64,000 bases of DNA from CAWGJF01 sp963715745. Lineage in GTDB: Bacteria; Bacteroidota; Ignavibacteria; Ignavibacteriales; Ignavibacteriaceae. This document shows, piece after piece, positions 1-8,364 of this stretch. The DNA is taken from assembly GCA_963715745.1 (NCBI GenBank), contig OY970271.1, forward strand, positions 1,922,001 to 1,986,000, read 5' to 3'. The notes beneath the pieces are model-generated. The model searched no databases. It worked only from the letters and a program-made list of their open reading frames with translations, and was not told where the DNA came from. The stretch's first letter is position 1. Every line of letters starts with the position of its first letter. The position numbers and the translations under genes were made by a program.

Positions 1-2
1 CT

Positions 3-1502
3 TTTGCCGCAAATGATCTTGTAAACTTTATCGGTGTTCCTCTTGCAGGAATGAGTTCGTACCTAATTGCAAAAGTAAGCGGAGATCCATTTGGAATTAT
101 GATGGAAGAATTGCGAAATCCTGTTCAGTCAAATACTTTAATATTGCTTGGCGCCGGTGGTATAATGGTAGCAACATTGTGGTTATCTAAAAAAGCCAGG
201 TCAGTTACAAAAACAGAAGTGAATCTTGGCAGACAGTTTGAAGGATTTGAACGATTTGAATCTTCAATGCTTTCACGTTCAATAGTAAGAATGATGGTAG
301 GTGTGTCAAATGTTTATAAATCAACTGTACCACAACCTATTCAAAGGGGATTCAGCAGAAGGTTTCAGAACGCTGCTCCGGCAATTAAAGATAAAAATGC
401 TCCTGCGTTCGATCTGCTTCGTGCATCTGTAAATCTTATGGTTGCAAGCGTTCTTATCTCATTTGCAACATCACTCAAACTTCCGCTTTCAACAACCTAT
501 GTAACTTTTATGGTTGCAATGGGCAGTTCACTGGCAGACAAAGCCTGGGGAAGAGACAGCGCTGTTTACAGAATAAACGGTGTTATTACTGTTATAGGAG
601 GATGGTTCTTTACTGCATTCAGTGCATTTACAGTTGCAGGAATTTTTGGAGTGATAATTTTTTATGGAGGTATAACAGCAATAATAATTATGCTTTTGAT
701 TGCCGGATATATTCTGTTTCGTACTCATATCCTGCACAAAGAAAGAAGTAAAGATGAAGAAGAAATGGAAGATATTTATCACCAAACGATTCAAAACAGC
801 TTAGAGGGAACTGTCGGTAGTCTTGATGCTATTGGTGAATACCTGATGAATTCTGCAGAACAAATTCAGGAAGCTGTTAAAGGATTATATGAAGAGGACA
901 GAATCCTTTTAAAGCAAACTAAGAAGAGAGCAAAAAAACTTATAAAAAAATCACGACTTATAACTCAGAATATCTTTAGAACAGTTCAGATACTTGAAGA
1001 ACAGGAAATAAAGAAGGGTAAAAAATTTGGTAAAATTATTAATGCAATTCAGGAAATTGCTTTAAATACCAGAACAATTGTTCAGAATTGTTTTGAACAC
1101 ATTGATAATAATCATATAAGACCGCATAAAGATGAATTTGATTCTATGGTTATGCTTTCTGATTTTTTAAGGAAAGAAGTGAATGAAGCTGTTGTTATAT
1201 TAAACTCAAAGGATTTTTCTGACACTCAGGATTTCAAAGATTCGCTATCACACTTTAAAGATATTTCAGACAATTTTGATCTTACACAGGTATCCAGGAT
1301 TAAAAGAAATGAAACTTCAGCTAGAAACAGTCTGCTTTATTTAAGAATTTCTTCCGATGCTGAGAATATTGCTAATCATATTGCTAACTTGATAACAGCG
1401 CTTAAGAGTACTTATGAAAGTTTTTCAGGAATTATAGATAAAGATAAACCTGCTGAAAGTAAGGAGAAGGTTGTGCCTGAAAAAGAAAAATCAGGAGAGT
1501 AG
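3..1502 (+). CDS. PiT-family inorganic phosphate transporter with PhoU-like C-terminal domain (5' truncated by window edge)
   Basis: The reading frame is open from base 3 and already reads FAANDLVNFIGVPLAG before the first in-window ATG at 51. The gene therefore starts upstream, and the ATG at 51 is internal. The ND..N..G signature is the PiT phosphate:cation symporter motif. Several hydrophobic segments follow in the first half of the visible protein, including the second PiT repeat near LPLSTTYVTFMVAMGSSLADK. After about visible residue 240 the protein becomes soluble and helical, resembling DUF47/PhoU, which in this family is a cytoplasmic regulatory domain. It probably imports phosphate across the inner membrane. 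Its 3' end overlaps the convergent TetR gene by 12 bases. Confidence 0.85.
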   Translation, partial: FAANDLVNFIGVPLAGMSSYLIAKVSGDPFGIMMEELRNPVQSNTLILLGAGGIMVATLWLSKKARSVTKTEVNLGRQFEGFERFESSMLSRSIVRMMVGVSNVYKSTVPQPIQRGFSRRFQNAAPAIKDKNAPAFDLLRASVNLMVASVLISFATSLKLPLSTTYVTFMVAMGSSLADKAWGRDSAVYRINGVITVIGGWFFTAFSAFTVAGIFGVIIFYGGITAIIIMLLIAGYILFRTHILHKERSKDEEEMEDIYHQTIQNSLEGTVGSLDAIGEYLMNSAEQIQEAVKGLYEEDRILLKQTKKRAKKLIKKSRLITQNIFRTVQILEEQEIKKGKKFGKIINAIQEIALNTRTIVQNCFEHIDNNHIRPHKDEFDSMVMLSDFLRKEVNEAVVILNSKDFSDTQDFKDSLSHFKDISDNFDLTQVSRIKRNETSARNSLLYLRISSDAENIANHIANLITALKSTYESFSGIIDKDKPAESKEKVVPEKEKSGE

Positions 1503-2066
1503 ATTTTCGAGATTACGAAACAATATTTCTCTTACGCTTAAAACTTTATTTGGGTCTGTAATTCGTTTCAGCTTCATGCCGAATAGTAATCCCCAGCTGC
1601 TTACAACTACATAACCGGGAAGGGAAGTATTCATACTTTCAATTCTTCCGCTGTAAACTGAGCTGAGTATTAACTTAACAATCTCCTCTTCTTCCTTTAA
1701 AAGTTTAGTAAGTATTGCTTTCTCTCTTTCGAATGATTCATCGTTGTAGAGTAACAGCATCAATTCAAAAAGCAGCCTGTATTTCTGATCAACATTTTCT
1801 TTATAGCTGAAATATTCAAGCAGCCTTGCCCCGATTGCAGTTTCTTCATTATTAAAAATTGCTTTAATGTCGGTAATATACTGAGATGTTTCAAAGGTGA
1901 GTGCCTCAAAGAATAGCTGCTCTTTTGATTCGAAGTAATGATAGATTGTTGCTTTGCCTATCCTTACATCGCGGGCAATTTCACTTAAAGTTGTTTTACC
2001 AAGTCCGTGCCGTGCAAACCTTTTTGCAGCAGCACGGATAATCTGGTTTTTACGTTCTTTAGCCAA
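1491..2066 (-). CDS. TetR/AcrR-family transcriptional regulator
   Basis: This is a 191-residue protein with an N-terminal TetR helix-turn-helix. Residues about 1-55 hold AAAKRFARHGLGKTTLSEIA and IGKATIYHYFESKEQLF, the family's recognition region. The C-terminal part is a helical ligand or dimer domain with no recognisable specificity. The length is normal for the family. It is followed on the same strand, upstream, by the small YtxH-type protein at 2084, only 17 bases away, so the two may be co-transcribed. No operator was identified, and the target genes are unknown. Confidence 0.85.
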   Translation of the reverse strand: MAKERKNQIIRAAAKRFARHGLGKTTLSEIARDVRIGKATIYHYFESKEQLFFEALTFETSQYITDIKAIFNNEETAIGARLLEYFSYKENVDQKYRLLFELMLLLYNDESFEREKAILTKLLKEEEEIVKLILSSVYSGRIESMNTSLPGYVVVSSWGLLFGMKLKRITDPNKVLSVREILFRNLENLLS

Positions 2067-2083
2067 TTAATTGAATTTTGTTA

Positions 2084-2344
2084 TCAGGATTTTACAAGTT
2101 TTTTAGCTTCATCAACAAGATCGGTAGCTTTCTTTTTGCCTTCACGATAATACTCTTCGGCTTTTCCCTTGCCAGTTGAATAGTATTCCTGAGCATCTTC
2201 GTAAATGTCTTCCGCCTTGTCTGATATTTTTCTTCTAAGCTTCTTACCGCTTGTTGGTGCTATCAAAAGGGCAGTTACGCTTCCAATTAAACTGCCTACT
2301 AATACACCAAGTAAAAATCCATTGGCATTTCCGTCGTTTTTCAT
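2084..2344 (-). CDS. YtxH-domain small membrane-associated protein
   Basis: This 86-residue protein has one N-terminal glycine-rich membrane segment (GFLLGVLVGSLIGSVTALLI). The APTSGKKLRRKI motif that typifies YtxH proteins follows, and then a charged helical tail rich in Lys, Glu and Tyr. YtxH proteins are often stress-induced, but no biochemical activity is established for them. An upstream purine-rich stretch (AAGGAG just before the ATG on the minus strand) is a good ribosome binding site. It lies just upstream of the TetR gene on the same strand. Confidence 0.8.
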   Translation of the reverse strand: MKNDGNANGFLLGVLVGSLIGSVTALLIAPTSGKKLRRKISDKAEDIYEDAQEYYSTGKGKAEEYYREGKKKATDLVDEAKKLVKS

Positions 2345-2461
2345 AACATAACTCCTTTTATTATAATAATTGAACTCTACTTAATATATAAATTAAGACG
2401 AATAAAGCAAGATAATTGATCTAAAGTTTAGTGCGGAAAGTCACTTGTTTACAATTATTTA

Positions 2462-3199
2462 TTACTTTGAAAGCTCTTCAAGTTTCCTTTTTATAAAGTC
2501 ATTTCCATCAGGCATCAATTTCAATGCATTATTATAGTTCTTTATTGCATTCTCCTTATCTCCTTTTGATTCGTACACTTCTGCCAGACCAAAATATGCA
2601 ACACCTGATTCGGGATATTTCTCAACATTTATTTTTGCAAAGGCAATTGCTTCTTCATACATTTTATCATCTGCAAGTTTTTCTGCAAGTCCTACGAGCG
2701 TGTGATCCCTGAAATCATATGCTGAACCACCGTAATATTTTTTATAAAGTTTATTATAATCAGAAATTGCTTCATCAAGTCCATCCGCCTTTGTCTTATC
2801 GTAAAGTACATCTTCCAAGGGTTGAGGTAGCTGAACTCCCCTATGACAAGTAATACATCTAACCTGCAAAGTTTTATCCTGGTACTCGGAAAATTTAGAT
2901 AGGTAATCTGAATTAATATCGTGTGTCATATTCATCATCGTTCTTGCCTTCAACTTTGCGGTTTTAGTATCTGACTGGAAATCAAATGTGCTTAGCGGCT
3001 GGCCATCTTCACCAACATGACAGTAATTGCATCTTACACCCAAACCGGATGTAAATGATTTCATTATATCAACGAGTTTTTCTTTAGTAATATCTTTTGG
3101 CAATACCTTAAGATTAGTGAATGTATCTGGTATTTGGGCATACGCAACTGAAAAAATGAATGAAGTAATTAAAATTAAATAGCTGGATTTAGTAAGCAT
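2462..3199 (-). CDS. Diheme c-type cytochrome, photosynthetic-reaction-centre cytochrome-like, with C-terminal TPRs
   Basis: The 245-residue protein starts with a Sec signal peptide of about 21 residues. Two CxxCH heme c sites follow: CNYCH at about 57-61 and CITCHRG at about 115-119. The spacing and flanks (SFTSGLGVRCNYCH, KARTMMNMTHDIN) match the reaction-centre cytochrome c subunit domain, which is also common in non-phototrophic Bacteroidota and Acidobacteriota. The last 80 residues form about two TPR units (AIAFAKINVEKYPESGVAYF). It is probably a periplasmic electron carrier with a protein-docking tail. It is monocistronic and the redox partner is unknown. Confidence 0.85.
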   Translation of the reverse strand: MLTKSSYLILITSFIFSVAYAQIPDTFTNLKVLPKDITKEKLVDIMKSFTSGLGVRCNYCHVGEDGQPLSTFDFQSDTKTAKLKARTMMNMTHDINSDYLSKFSEYQDKTLQVRCITCHRGVQLPQPLEDVLYDKTKADGLDEAISDYNKLYKKYYGGSAYDFRDHTLVGLAEKLADDKMYEEAIAFAKINVEKYPESGVAYFGLAEVYESKGDKENAIKNYNNALKLMPDGNDFIKRKLEELSK

Positions 3200-3560
3200 A
3201 ACAAACCTCCGGTAAAAATTAAACCAAATATATTTTAATAAAATAAAGCCCTATTTTAGTTAATAATATAGCAAAAATTGAATTGTCTAATCACAAGCAA
3301 TCCTGTGGATTTATAATTGAAATAAGATAAAAAAGACCTCCATTTATATCTTAAATATTAATTAATATTACTTTCGTATGTCTCATATTTAAATTTTGCC
3401 TTAAACGAGAACCATTATTAAACAATTGTTACTCATTTTTATATTGAATAAGCATAATAATGATCACGGCACTCTAGTTGTAATACCAAAATATAAATTA
3501 ATAAATTCACTCTGTGGCTGCACAGTTTATTTCAGCTTAATATTGAGGGGGTTAACAAAT
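3200..3560. other. Intergenic region between divergent cytochrome and STAS genes
   Basis: This AT-rich stretch separates a minus-strand cytochrome gene from the plus-strand STAS gene. It must hold both promoters, but no convincing -35/-10 pair was found. An in-frame upstream extension of the STAS frame (from 3426) exists. It is rejected as coding because its composition is unlike a protein N-terminus and a strong ribosome binding site lies at 3545-3551. No RNA gene or repeat was recognised. Confidence 0.4.
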
Positions 3561-3932
3561 ATGGAAGAATTCGAAAAAATCCACACAGACAGCTCAGTAA
3601 TTATAAATTCTTATCTTTCCAGAGCGACAGTTAAAGAAGCCCATTTACTGAAAAGCGTTATTGATGAAGAAATTGTTTATGATCATTTAAACCTGGTTAT
3701 TGACCTTTCTCTTTGTGAATTTATTGATTCCACATTTCTCGGCGTTCTGGTTTATGCACATAAAAAACTGGAAGAAAATTATGGTAAGCTAAATATTATA
3801 ATGCAGTTTACCACAAACCTGGATATCTTCTTTATCACCAGTGCGTTTAAATTTTTGCATGTATTCGATACAAGAGAAGAAGCTCTTAAAGATTTTGAAG
3901 AAGAACTGGCTCAGCTAAAAGCAGCTTCGTAG
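3561..3932 (+). CDS. STAS-domain protein (anti-sigma factor antagonist-like)
   Basis: A 123-residue single STAS domain is read from the ATG at 3561. That start is preceded by TTGAGGGGG with good spacing, and the frame's earlier start at 3426 is not credible. The core VIDLSLCEFIDSTFLGVLVYAHKKL contains the Asp-Ser pair (DS in FIDSTFLG) that is the phosphorylation site in SpoIIAA/RsbV-type antagonists. This suggests a switchable partner for an anti-sigma factor or serine kinase. No such kinase is adjacent, so the partner would be elsewhere in the genome. Confidence 0.85.
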   Translation: MEEFEKIHTDSSVIINSYLSRATVKEAHLLKSVIDEEIVYDHLNLVIDLSLCEFIDSTFLGVLVYAHKKLEENYGKLNIIMQFTTNLDIFFITSAFKFLHVFDTREEALKDFEEELAQLKAAS

Positions 3933-4057
3933 TTTTTATTTTATTTCCTGTTTGAAGATTTCACCTTTGGAGTATTCAACCAGCTTTAGTATGGAAAAGT
4001 CACTTTGCATTGTTGATAACTCAAACATACTTGACATAAGTTAAAAATAAAAAACTA

Positions 4058-4588
4058 TTAAAATTTTGATTCAAATATTAACCTGCATTCACTACAATAG
4101 AATTCACCTTTAATATCCACTTCCTCAATATTTTTTGATGAGTGCATTACACATTCCCAGTTATTACAATGAAGCAGACCAAAATTATGTCCAACTTCGT
4201 GTAGAATTTCTTTCATTATTCGTTGAAAAAAAAGCTCATCATTAGTTCTCCCCGTATAAAATTCTTCATGCAATCTGCAAAGAGAAATAATTGAGTGCTT
4301 ACCATTTAGCTGGGCTTCACCAAAAACATAGGTAAAAATTGGAACGAAAATATCAGATTCAACAATTAAGATTACTTTCCCATTTAAGTTAGCTGTCAGA
4401 GGGATAGCTCTGGAAATGATTTCAGTTGAATAATATTGATTCCTATCCAGTGAAAAACAAGAAATTAAATCCAGGTTTAGTTCAGAAGTCTCAACCTGTG
4501 TTTTTAAAATTTTTCCAAGTTCATCAACAATTCTTGAAATTAATTCTGAATCTGAAACTTCCAGCGGAACAACATAAAGGTTCTGCAT
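4058..4588 (-). CDS. amzA: Archaemetzincin-family zinc metalloprotease
   Basis: This is a 176-residue archaemetzincin. The catalytic signature HEVGHNFGLLHC supplies three zinc ligands and the base. It is followed by CVM (Met-turn) and a CSEC pair, matching the family pattern HExxHxxGxxxC..C.M...CxxC that binds a second, structural zinc. The family is widespread in archaea and sporadic in bacteria, and its substrates are unknown. Its start lies 5 bases after the restored stop of the NtrC-type regulator gene, so it appears to be the last gene of a kinase-regulator-protease operon. No signal peptide is seen, so it is predicted cytoplasmic. Confidence 0.85.
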   Translation of the reverse strand: MQNLYVVPLEVSDSELISRIVDELGKILKTQVETSELNLDLISCFSLDRNQYYSTEIISRAIPLTANLNGKVILIVESDIFVPIFTYVFGEAQLNGKHSIISLCRLHEEFYTGRTNDELFFQRIMKEILHEVGHNFGLLHCNNWECVMHSSKNIEEVDIKGEFYCSECRLIFESKF

Positions 4589-4593
4589 TGGAT

Positions 4594-4797
4594 TTATCTC
4601 TTGAGATCATATTTAGTAATTTTATTGTAAAGTGTTACTCTGTCTATACCAAGAATTTTGGCACTCTTTGAAATATTCCATTCTGTTTCATTCAAAATCA
4701 AGGCAATATGCTTTTTTTCAAGTGTTTCAAGAGATTTATCCATTGAGTTAAAATAATTATTGCCATTGCTAATTTGGAAAGGCAGATCTTCTCTTTT
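4594..4797 (-). other. Displaced Fis-type helix-turn-helix tail of the sigma-54 regulator, in the -1 frame
   Basis: Reading the minus strand one base back from the TTTAAAA heptamer at 4794-4800 gives 66 more residues. They end in ALILNETEWNISKSAKILG and IDRVTLYNKITKYDLKR, with a stop at 4594. This is a well preserved Fis-family DNA-binding helix-turn-helix, the domain expected at the end of an NtrC-type regulator. It would bring the protein to about 450 residues, the usual family length. The tail is intact apart from the frame change, so decay would have to be very recent. The frame change could instead be a sequence error or genuine -1 frameshifting. Confidence 0.75.
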
Positions 4798-5945
4798 AAA
4801 ATTTCAGATTTACTTACAACAACGGCGCGTTCTATTGCATTTTCAAGTTCTCTAACATTACCCTGCCAGTTGTAATGCATTAAAAAATCCATAGCTTCAG
4901 AAGAAATCTTTGTTTTCTTTTTATTCATCTGCTGAGAAAACTTATTTAGGAAATAGTATGAAAGGATTGGTATATCGTCCGGTCTGTCGCGTAGCGGTTG
5001 AATATTTATTGTAAAAACATCCAACCTATAATAGAGGTCTTCCCGAAACTTCCCTTGTTTTACAAGTTCTTCAAGTGGTTCATTTGTGGCAGCAATAACT
5101 CTGAAATCACTTTTAATTGTTTCATTTCCTCCAACTCTCGTAAATTGTTTAGTCTCAATCACCCTTAAAAGTTCAATCTGCATTTTTAGTGAAATTGTTC
5201 CAACTTCGTCAAGAAAAATTGAGCCACCGTCAGCCATTTCAAATTTACCTTTACGTTTAAAATGTGCTCCTGTAAATGCACCTTTCTCGTGTCCGAATAA
5301 TTCACTTTCAAGAATTGATTCGGCAAGTGCACCGCAATTGACTGTGACAATCGGAAAATATTTTCTTTTGCTATTGAGGTGAATAGCTTTTGCTACAAGT
5401 TCCTTTCCTGTTCCACTTTCACCTCGTATAAGCACAGTCGTATCAGTAGGTGCTACAGTATTTATTAATGAAAAAATTTTTTTCATTGCCGGACTTTCAC
5501 CTATCAGGTTATCAGGCCTGACAATTTCTTCAATGTTCTCTTTCAGTTGAATATTTTCTTTAAAAAGCTTTTTCTGGTTAAGTGCCTTTTCAACTATATG
5601 TGAAAGTTCATCAGGGTCAATTGGTTTTGTAATATAGTCATAAGCACCATCCTTAAGTGCTTTTATTGCTGAAGTAACTGATGCAAAAGCGGTTATCAAA
5701 ATAACAATAACGTCGGGATCATTTTCTTTAATCTTTACCAGCAAATCCAATCCACTCATTCCGGGCATTTTCATATCAAGCAGAATGAGATCAAATTTAT
5801 GCTTTTCGAATATCTTTAATGCAGCTTCTGCATTTTCAGCCGAAAGCACTTTATAGTTATCTTCTTCAAACCAATGGGTCAATGAATCGCGCACTACCTG
5901 TTCATCATCAACTATTAAAATGTTAGCTGTAGTTTCCATCTGCAT
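4698..5945 (-). CDS. NtrC-type sigma-54-dependent response regulator (frame shifts before its HTH tail)
   Basis: Domains in order are a receiver (acidic pocket VDDE, phospho-acceptor Asp57 in LILLDMKMPG), an AAA+ sigma-54 activator (Walker A GESGTGKE, GAFTGA loop, Walker B IFLDEVG, R-finger region LYYRL), and then the frame problem. The zero frame ends in 32 unrelated residues, while the Fis-type HTH continues in the -1 frame to 4594. The protein should activate sigma-54 promoters after phosphorylation by the overlapping upstream kinase, with which it shares 23 bases. The frame changes exactly at T TTA AAA, a canonical X XXY YYZ slippery heptamer. A single-base deletion in an A-run is the simplest alternative. 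Confidence 0.85.
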   Translation of the reverse strand: MQMETTANILIVDDEQVVRDSLTHWFEEDNYKVLSAENAEAALKIFEKHKFDLILLDMKMPGMSGLDLLVKIKENDPDVIVILITAFASVTSAIKALKDGAYDYITKPIDPDELSHIVEKALNQKKLFKENIQLKENIEEIVRPDNLIGESPAMKKIFSLINTVAPTDTTVLIRGESGTGKELVAKAIHLNSKRKYFPIVTVNCGALAESILESELFGHEKGAFTGAHFKRKGKFEMADGGSIFLDEVGTISLKMQIELLRVIETKQFTRVGGNETIKSDFRVIAATNEPLEELVKQGKFREDLYYRLDVFTINIQPLRDRPDDIPILSYYFLNKFSQQMNKKKTKISSEAMDFLMHYNWQGNVRELENAIERAVVVSKSEILKEKICLSKLAMAIIILTQWINLLKHLKKSILP

Positions 5946-7536
5946 ATACTTCTGATTGTTCTAAGGGTAAAGTAATTTTAAAAGTTGTACCTTTTATTGA
6001 AGTGTGTTCAACAAAAATTTTCCCTTTGTGTTGATTAATTATTCCATAAGAAACTGATAAACCGAGACCGGTTCCTTTTGCATCGCTTTTTGTAGTATAA
6101 AATGGTTCAAAAATATGAGGCAAATCGGCACTATTAATTCCGGTTCCTTCATCTGAAATCCGGAGTGTTAGATGATCTAATTCTTTAGAAAGCGTAAGTG
6201 TAAGGGTCCCTTCTTCATACATTGCCTCTGCGGCATTTAATAAAACAGCAACTAAAGCCTGTTCAATTTTTTGTGTATCACATTCAATTATTAAATCTTT
6301 TTCGATATAGTTTCGTCTAATTTTTATTTTATTAATTTCAAAATGATGATTTATTAATGCCAGGCTTTTTTCAATTACTGTGGTGAAAAGAACAGGCTCA
6401 AATTTTCCTACATCTCTGTGTGAGAATAAGAGTAAATCCTTACATATTTTCCCACATCTTGCAGATTCTTCTGAGATGAGCTGAAGAAATTTTTGTAATT
6501 CCGAAAAATCGACTCCTTTATCCAGTTTTTTCAATTTCTTAGAGATCAGTTTGCTGTAAGTCAGAATTCCTTCAAGGGGGTTGTTTAATTCGTGTGCAAC
6601 CGTTGCTGATAATTTACCAAGGGAAGTTAGTTTTTCTACTTCTGTAATCTGCTCGTAAATTTTTTTCAACTCTTCATTTTTTTGCTGCACTTTAACATTC
6701 AGGTTTTCCGACCAATCTTTTATTTCATTGTAAGCTGAATTTAATTTTGATGACATTTCATTAAATCTTTGTGCCATTTTGCCCAGCTCATCTTTTGAAT
6801 CCACGGATATTTTGTAATTAAGATTCCCTTTACTTAGTTCTTCCATTCCTTTCGATAGTTTTCTCATTGGCATATTCACCAGGAAAACAATGAACACACC
6901 ACATCCGATTGCTGTTACAATAGTTATAATAGCTGAATTAATAATTGTGCTTTTTGTAATCTCTGCTTTAATAATATCGAGATCGCTTAAGGGAACCATT
7001 ACATCAAGTACTCCCAGAAACTGAATATTAGAAGAATGAGCATGGCAATCAGCAGAAGAACAATCCATTTCATTATTGATTGGATTTATCAGACCGAGTA
7101 CACGCTGATTGTCGTGTGCTGTAAATATTCGAATTTTATCTTTGGTACTGAGTGTACTTAAAGGTACGCTCGCATTATGACAAATGATACAGGCTTCGGC
7201 AGTCATATCAACCTGTTTATTAACTTCCATTGAATCTGTTGAAAAAATTATTGTCCCAAGTTTGTTATATATCCTTATTCCTTTAACACTTTTTTCAGTA
7301 CCGATTGTTTTAATTATTTGGTGAACATCTTCCCGCCGGTTTAAAAGCATACTATAACGTGTTGATTTTTTAATCACTTCACTAACATCAAAAGCATGCT
7401 TAAAGCTGTTATTTGTTATGTATTCGTCCAGATTGGAAATTAACAGGTAGGTATAGACTGCCAGTATACAAATCAGGATAACAGAAATTGATACAATTAA
7501 CCTAAAACTTAACCGGTTCCATAATTTCGTTTTCAC
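5923..7536 (-). CDS. Membrane sensor histidine kinase with periplasmic heme-c binding motifs
   Basis: A GTG start at 7536 was chosen because AGGGGAG sits 5 bases upstream; the longer ATG start at 7557 would add seven residues. Numbering below is from that longer start. The order is a TM helix (about 20-41), a periplasmic domain (42-203) with CIICH at 123-127 and a second CX4CH (C166, C171, H172), a TM helix (about 205-228), HAMP, coiled coil, HisKA with His322 in TVAHELNNPLEG, and HATPase with the DEGTG and GTGLGLS boxes. The heme motifs suggest redox or gas sensing in the periplasm. It overlaps the response regulator gene, so the two form a two-component pair, probably serving the adjacent redox module. 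Confidence 0.88.
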   Translation of the reverse strand: MKTKLWNRLSFRLIVSISVILICILAVYTYLLISNLDEYITNNSFKHAFDVSEVIKKSTRYSMLLNRREDVHQIIKTIGTEKSVKGIRIYNKLGTIIFSTDSMEVNKQVDMTAEACIICHNASVPLSTLSTKDKIRIFTAHDNQRVLGLINPINNEMDCSSADCHAHSSNIQFLGVLDVMVPLSDLDIIKAEITKSTIINSAIITIVTAIGCGVFIVFLVNMPMRKLSKGMEELSKGNLNYKISVDSKDELGKMAQRFNEMSSKLNSAYNEIKDWSENLNVKVQQKNEELKKIYEQITEVEKLTSLGKLSATVAHELNNPLEGILTYSKLISKKLKKLDKGVDFSELQKFLQLISEESARCGKICKDLLLFSHRDVGKFEPVLFTTVIEKSLALINHHFEINKIKIRRNYIEKDLIIECDTQKIEQALVAVLLNAAEAMYEEGTLTLTLSKELDHLTLRISDEGTGINSADLPHIFEPFYTTKSDAKGTGLGLSVSYGIINQHKGKIFVEHTSIKGTTFKITLPLEQSEVYADGNYS

Positions 7537-7605
7537 AAAAACTCCCCTAAACAACATTCAAACTTAGACAAACCAAATTTCAGTGACAAGAATGTTTGGT
7601 GTTTG

Positions 7606-7623
7606 TTAATTCTTGAGAATTAA
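7606..7623. promoter_or_regulatory. Perfect palindrome ahead of the heme sensor kinase gene
   Basis: TTAATTCT-TG-AGAATTAA has 8-base perfect arms. It sits in the short gap between the GcvH-like gene and the kinase gene. A second, overlapping hairpin (CAAGAAT...ATTCTTG) is also possible. No T-run follows on the minus strand, so a classical terminator is unlikely. It may be an operator or an mRNA-processing hairpin separating enzyme genes from regulator genes. Its function is inferred only from position. Confidence 0.35.
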
Positions 7624-7637
7624 CAGCTATTTAAGTT

Positions 7638-8312
7638 TTATTCAAAAACCTTGCTTAACAGTTCCAGGTATTTTTTATTTCCAAGATATTGGTGAATAAA
7701 TTTTATTTTAGTTCCTCCGTCAAACATACTTTGACCGATTTGTGGCTCACACAATTTACGATCTTTTAGTAATAATAACGTTTCGGCTTTTTTTTCATTC
7801 CATTTTTCTTCAGTCAATTGAATATTATCCCTGTCTATTTCATTGACTAAAATAATTGCATACCATTTATGAAGTCTGAATTTTGAAAAATTAATTTTTT
7901 CAATGATTGTAATATCAATTGGAGAAATAAAATGTTTTTTACCCCATTTACCTTCGAGGGTTAAGATTACTTGTCCTTTTTTAATTTCAGTTTCATCAGG
8001 CTGATGAACATAATCATAATCGTCCAGCAATTGAAGTAGAACAGGATTTATCCCCAGATAATAAACGTTGCCGAATATGTTTTTCAGAACAAGCTGATTC
8101 TTTAGATAAAACAGACTCTCACTAAAAGTTTCACCTTGAATGCGCTTAAATAGTTGATCAAATAAATCACTCTCATATTTATCCTGCAGGGTAAAATCAT
8201 CCTTCTTAATTAAACAAAGGTTTCTTAAAACTTTATCTAATTCACAATTCTCACAACTGAATTGTTTGTCGCATGTCAAATCTTTTAAAAGTCCGAGCCA
8301 GATGCAGTTCAT
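7638..8312 (-). CDS. GcvH-like (lipoyl/hammerhead fold) protein with N-terminal cysteine cluster
   Basis: The N-terminus of this 224-residue protein carries five Cys in its first 33 residues (CIW...TCDKQFSCENCELD). This layout is seen at the head of some glycine-cleavage-H-like proteins of anaerobes. About residues 100-165 read VYYLGINPVLLQLLDDYDYV, then GQVILTLEGKWGKKHFISP, which fits the H-protein fold. The ESVKA-type lipoyl-lysine context is not conserved, so lipoylation is uncertain. It ends the enzyme part of a minus-strand operon containing a second GcvH-like protein, a ferredoxin and NrfD. It is probably an accessory or carrier for that redox complex. Confidence 0.6.
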   Translation of the reverse strand: MNCIWLGLLKDLTCDKQFSCENCELDKVLRNLCLIKKDDFTLQDKYESDLFDQLFKRIQGETFSESLFYLKNQLVLKNIFGNVYYLGINPVLLQLLDDYDYVHQPDETEIKKGQVILTLEGKWGKKHFISPIDITIIEKINFSKFRLHKWYAIILVNEIDRDNIQLTEEKWNEKKAETLLLLKDRKLCEPQIGQSMFDGGTKIKFIHQYLGNKKYLELLSKVFE

Positions 8313-8364
8313 TTTATTATCTCCTCACCCTCTGCAAAACTTTTAAACAGGATAGGAGGGTTAT

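Noticed and set aside
3426..3560. Longer N-terminus for the STAS protein
   Set aside because: The extension has no STAS similarity. A strong Shine-Dalgarno precedes the internal ATG at 3561, giving a protein of normal STAS length.
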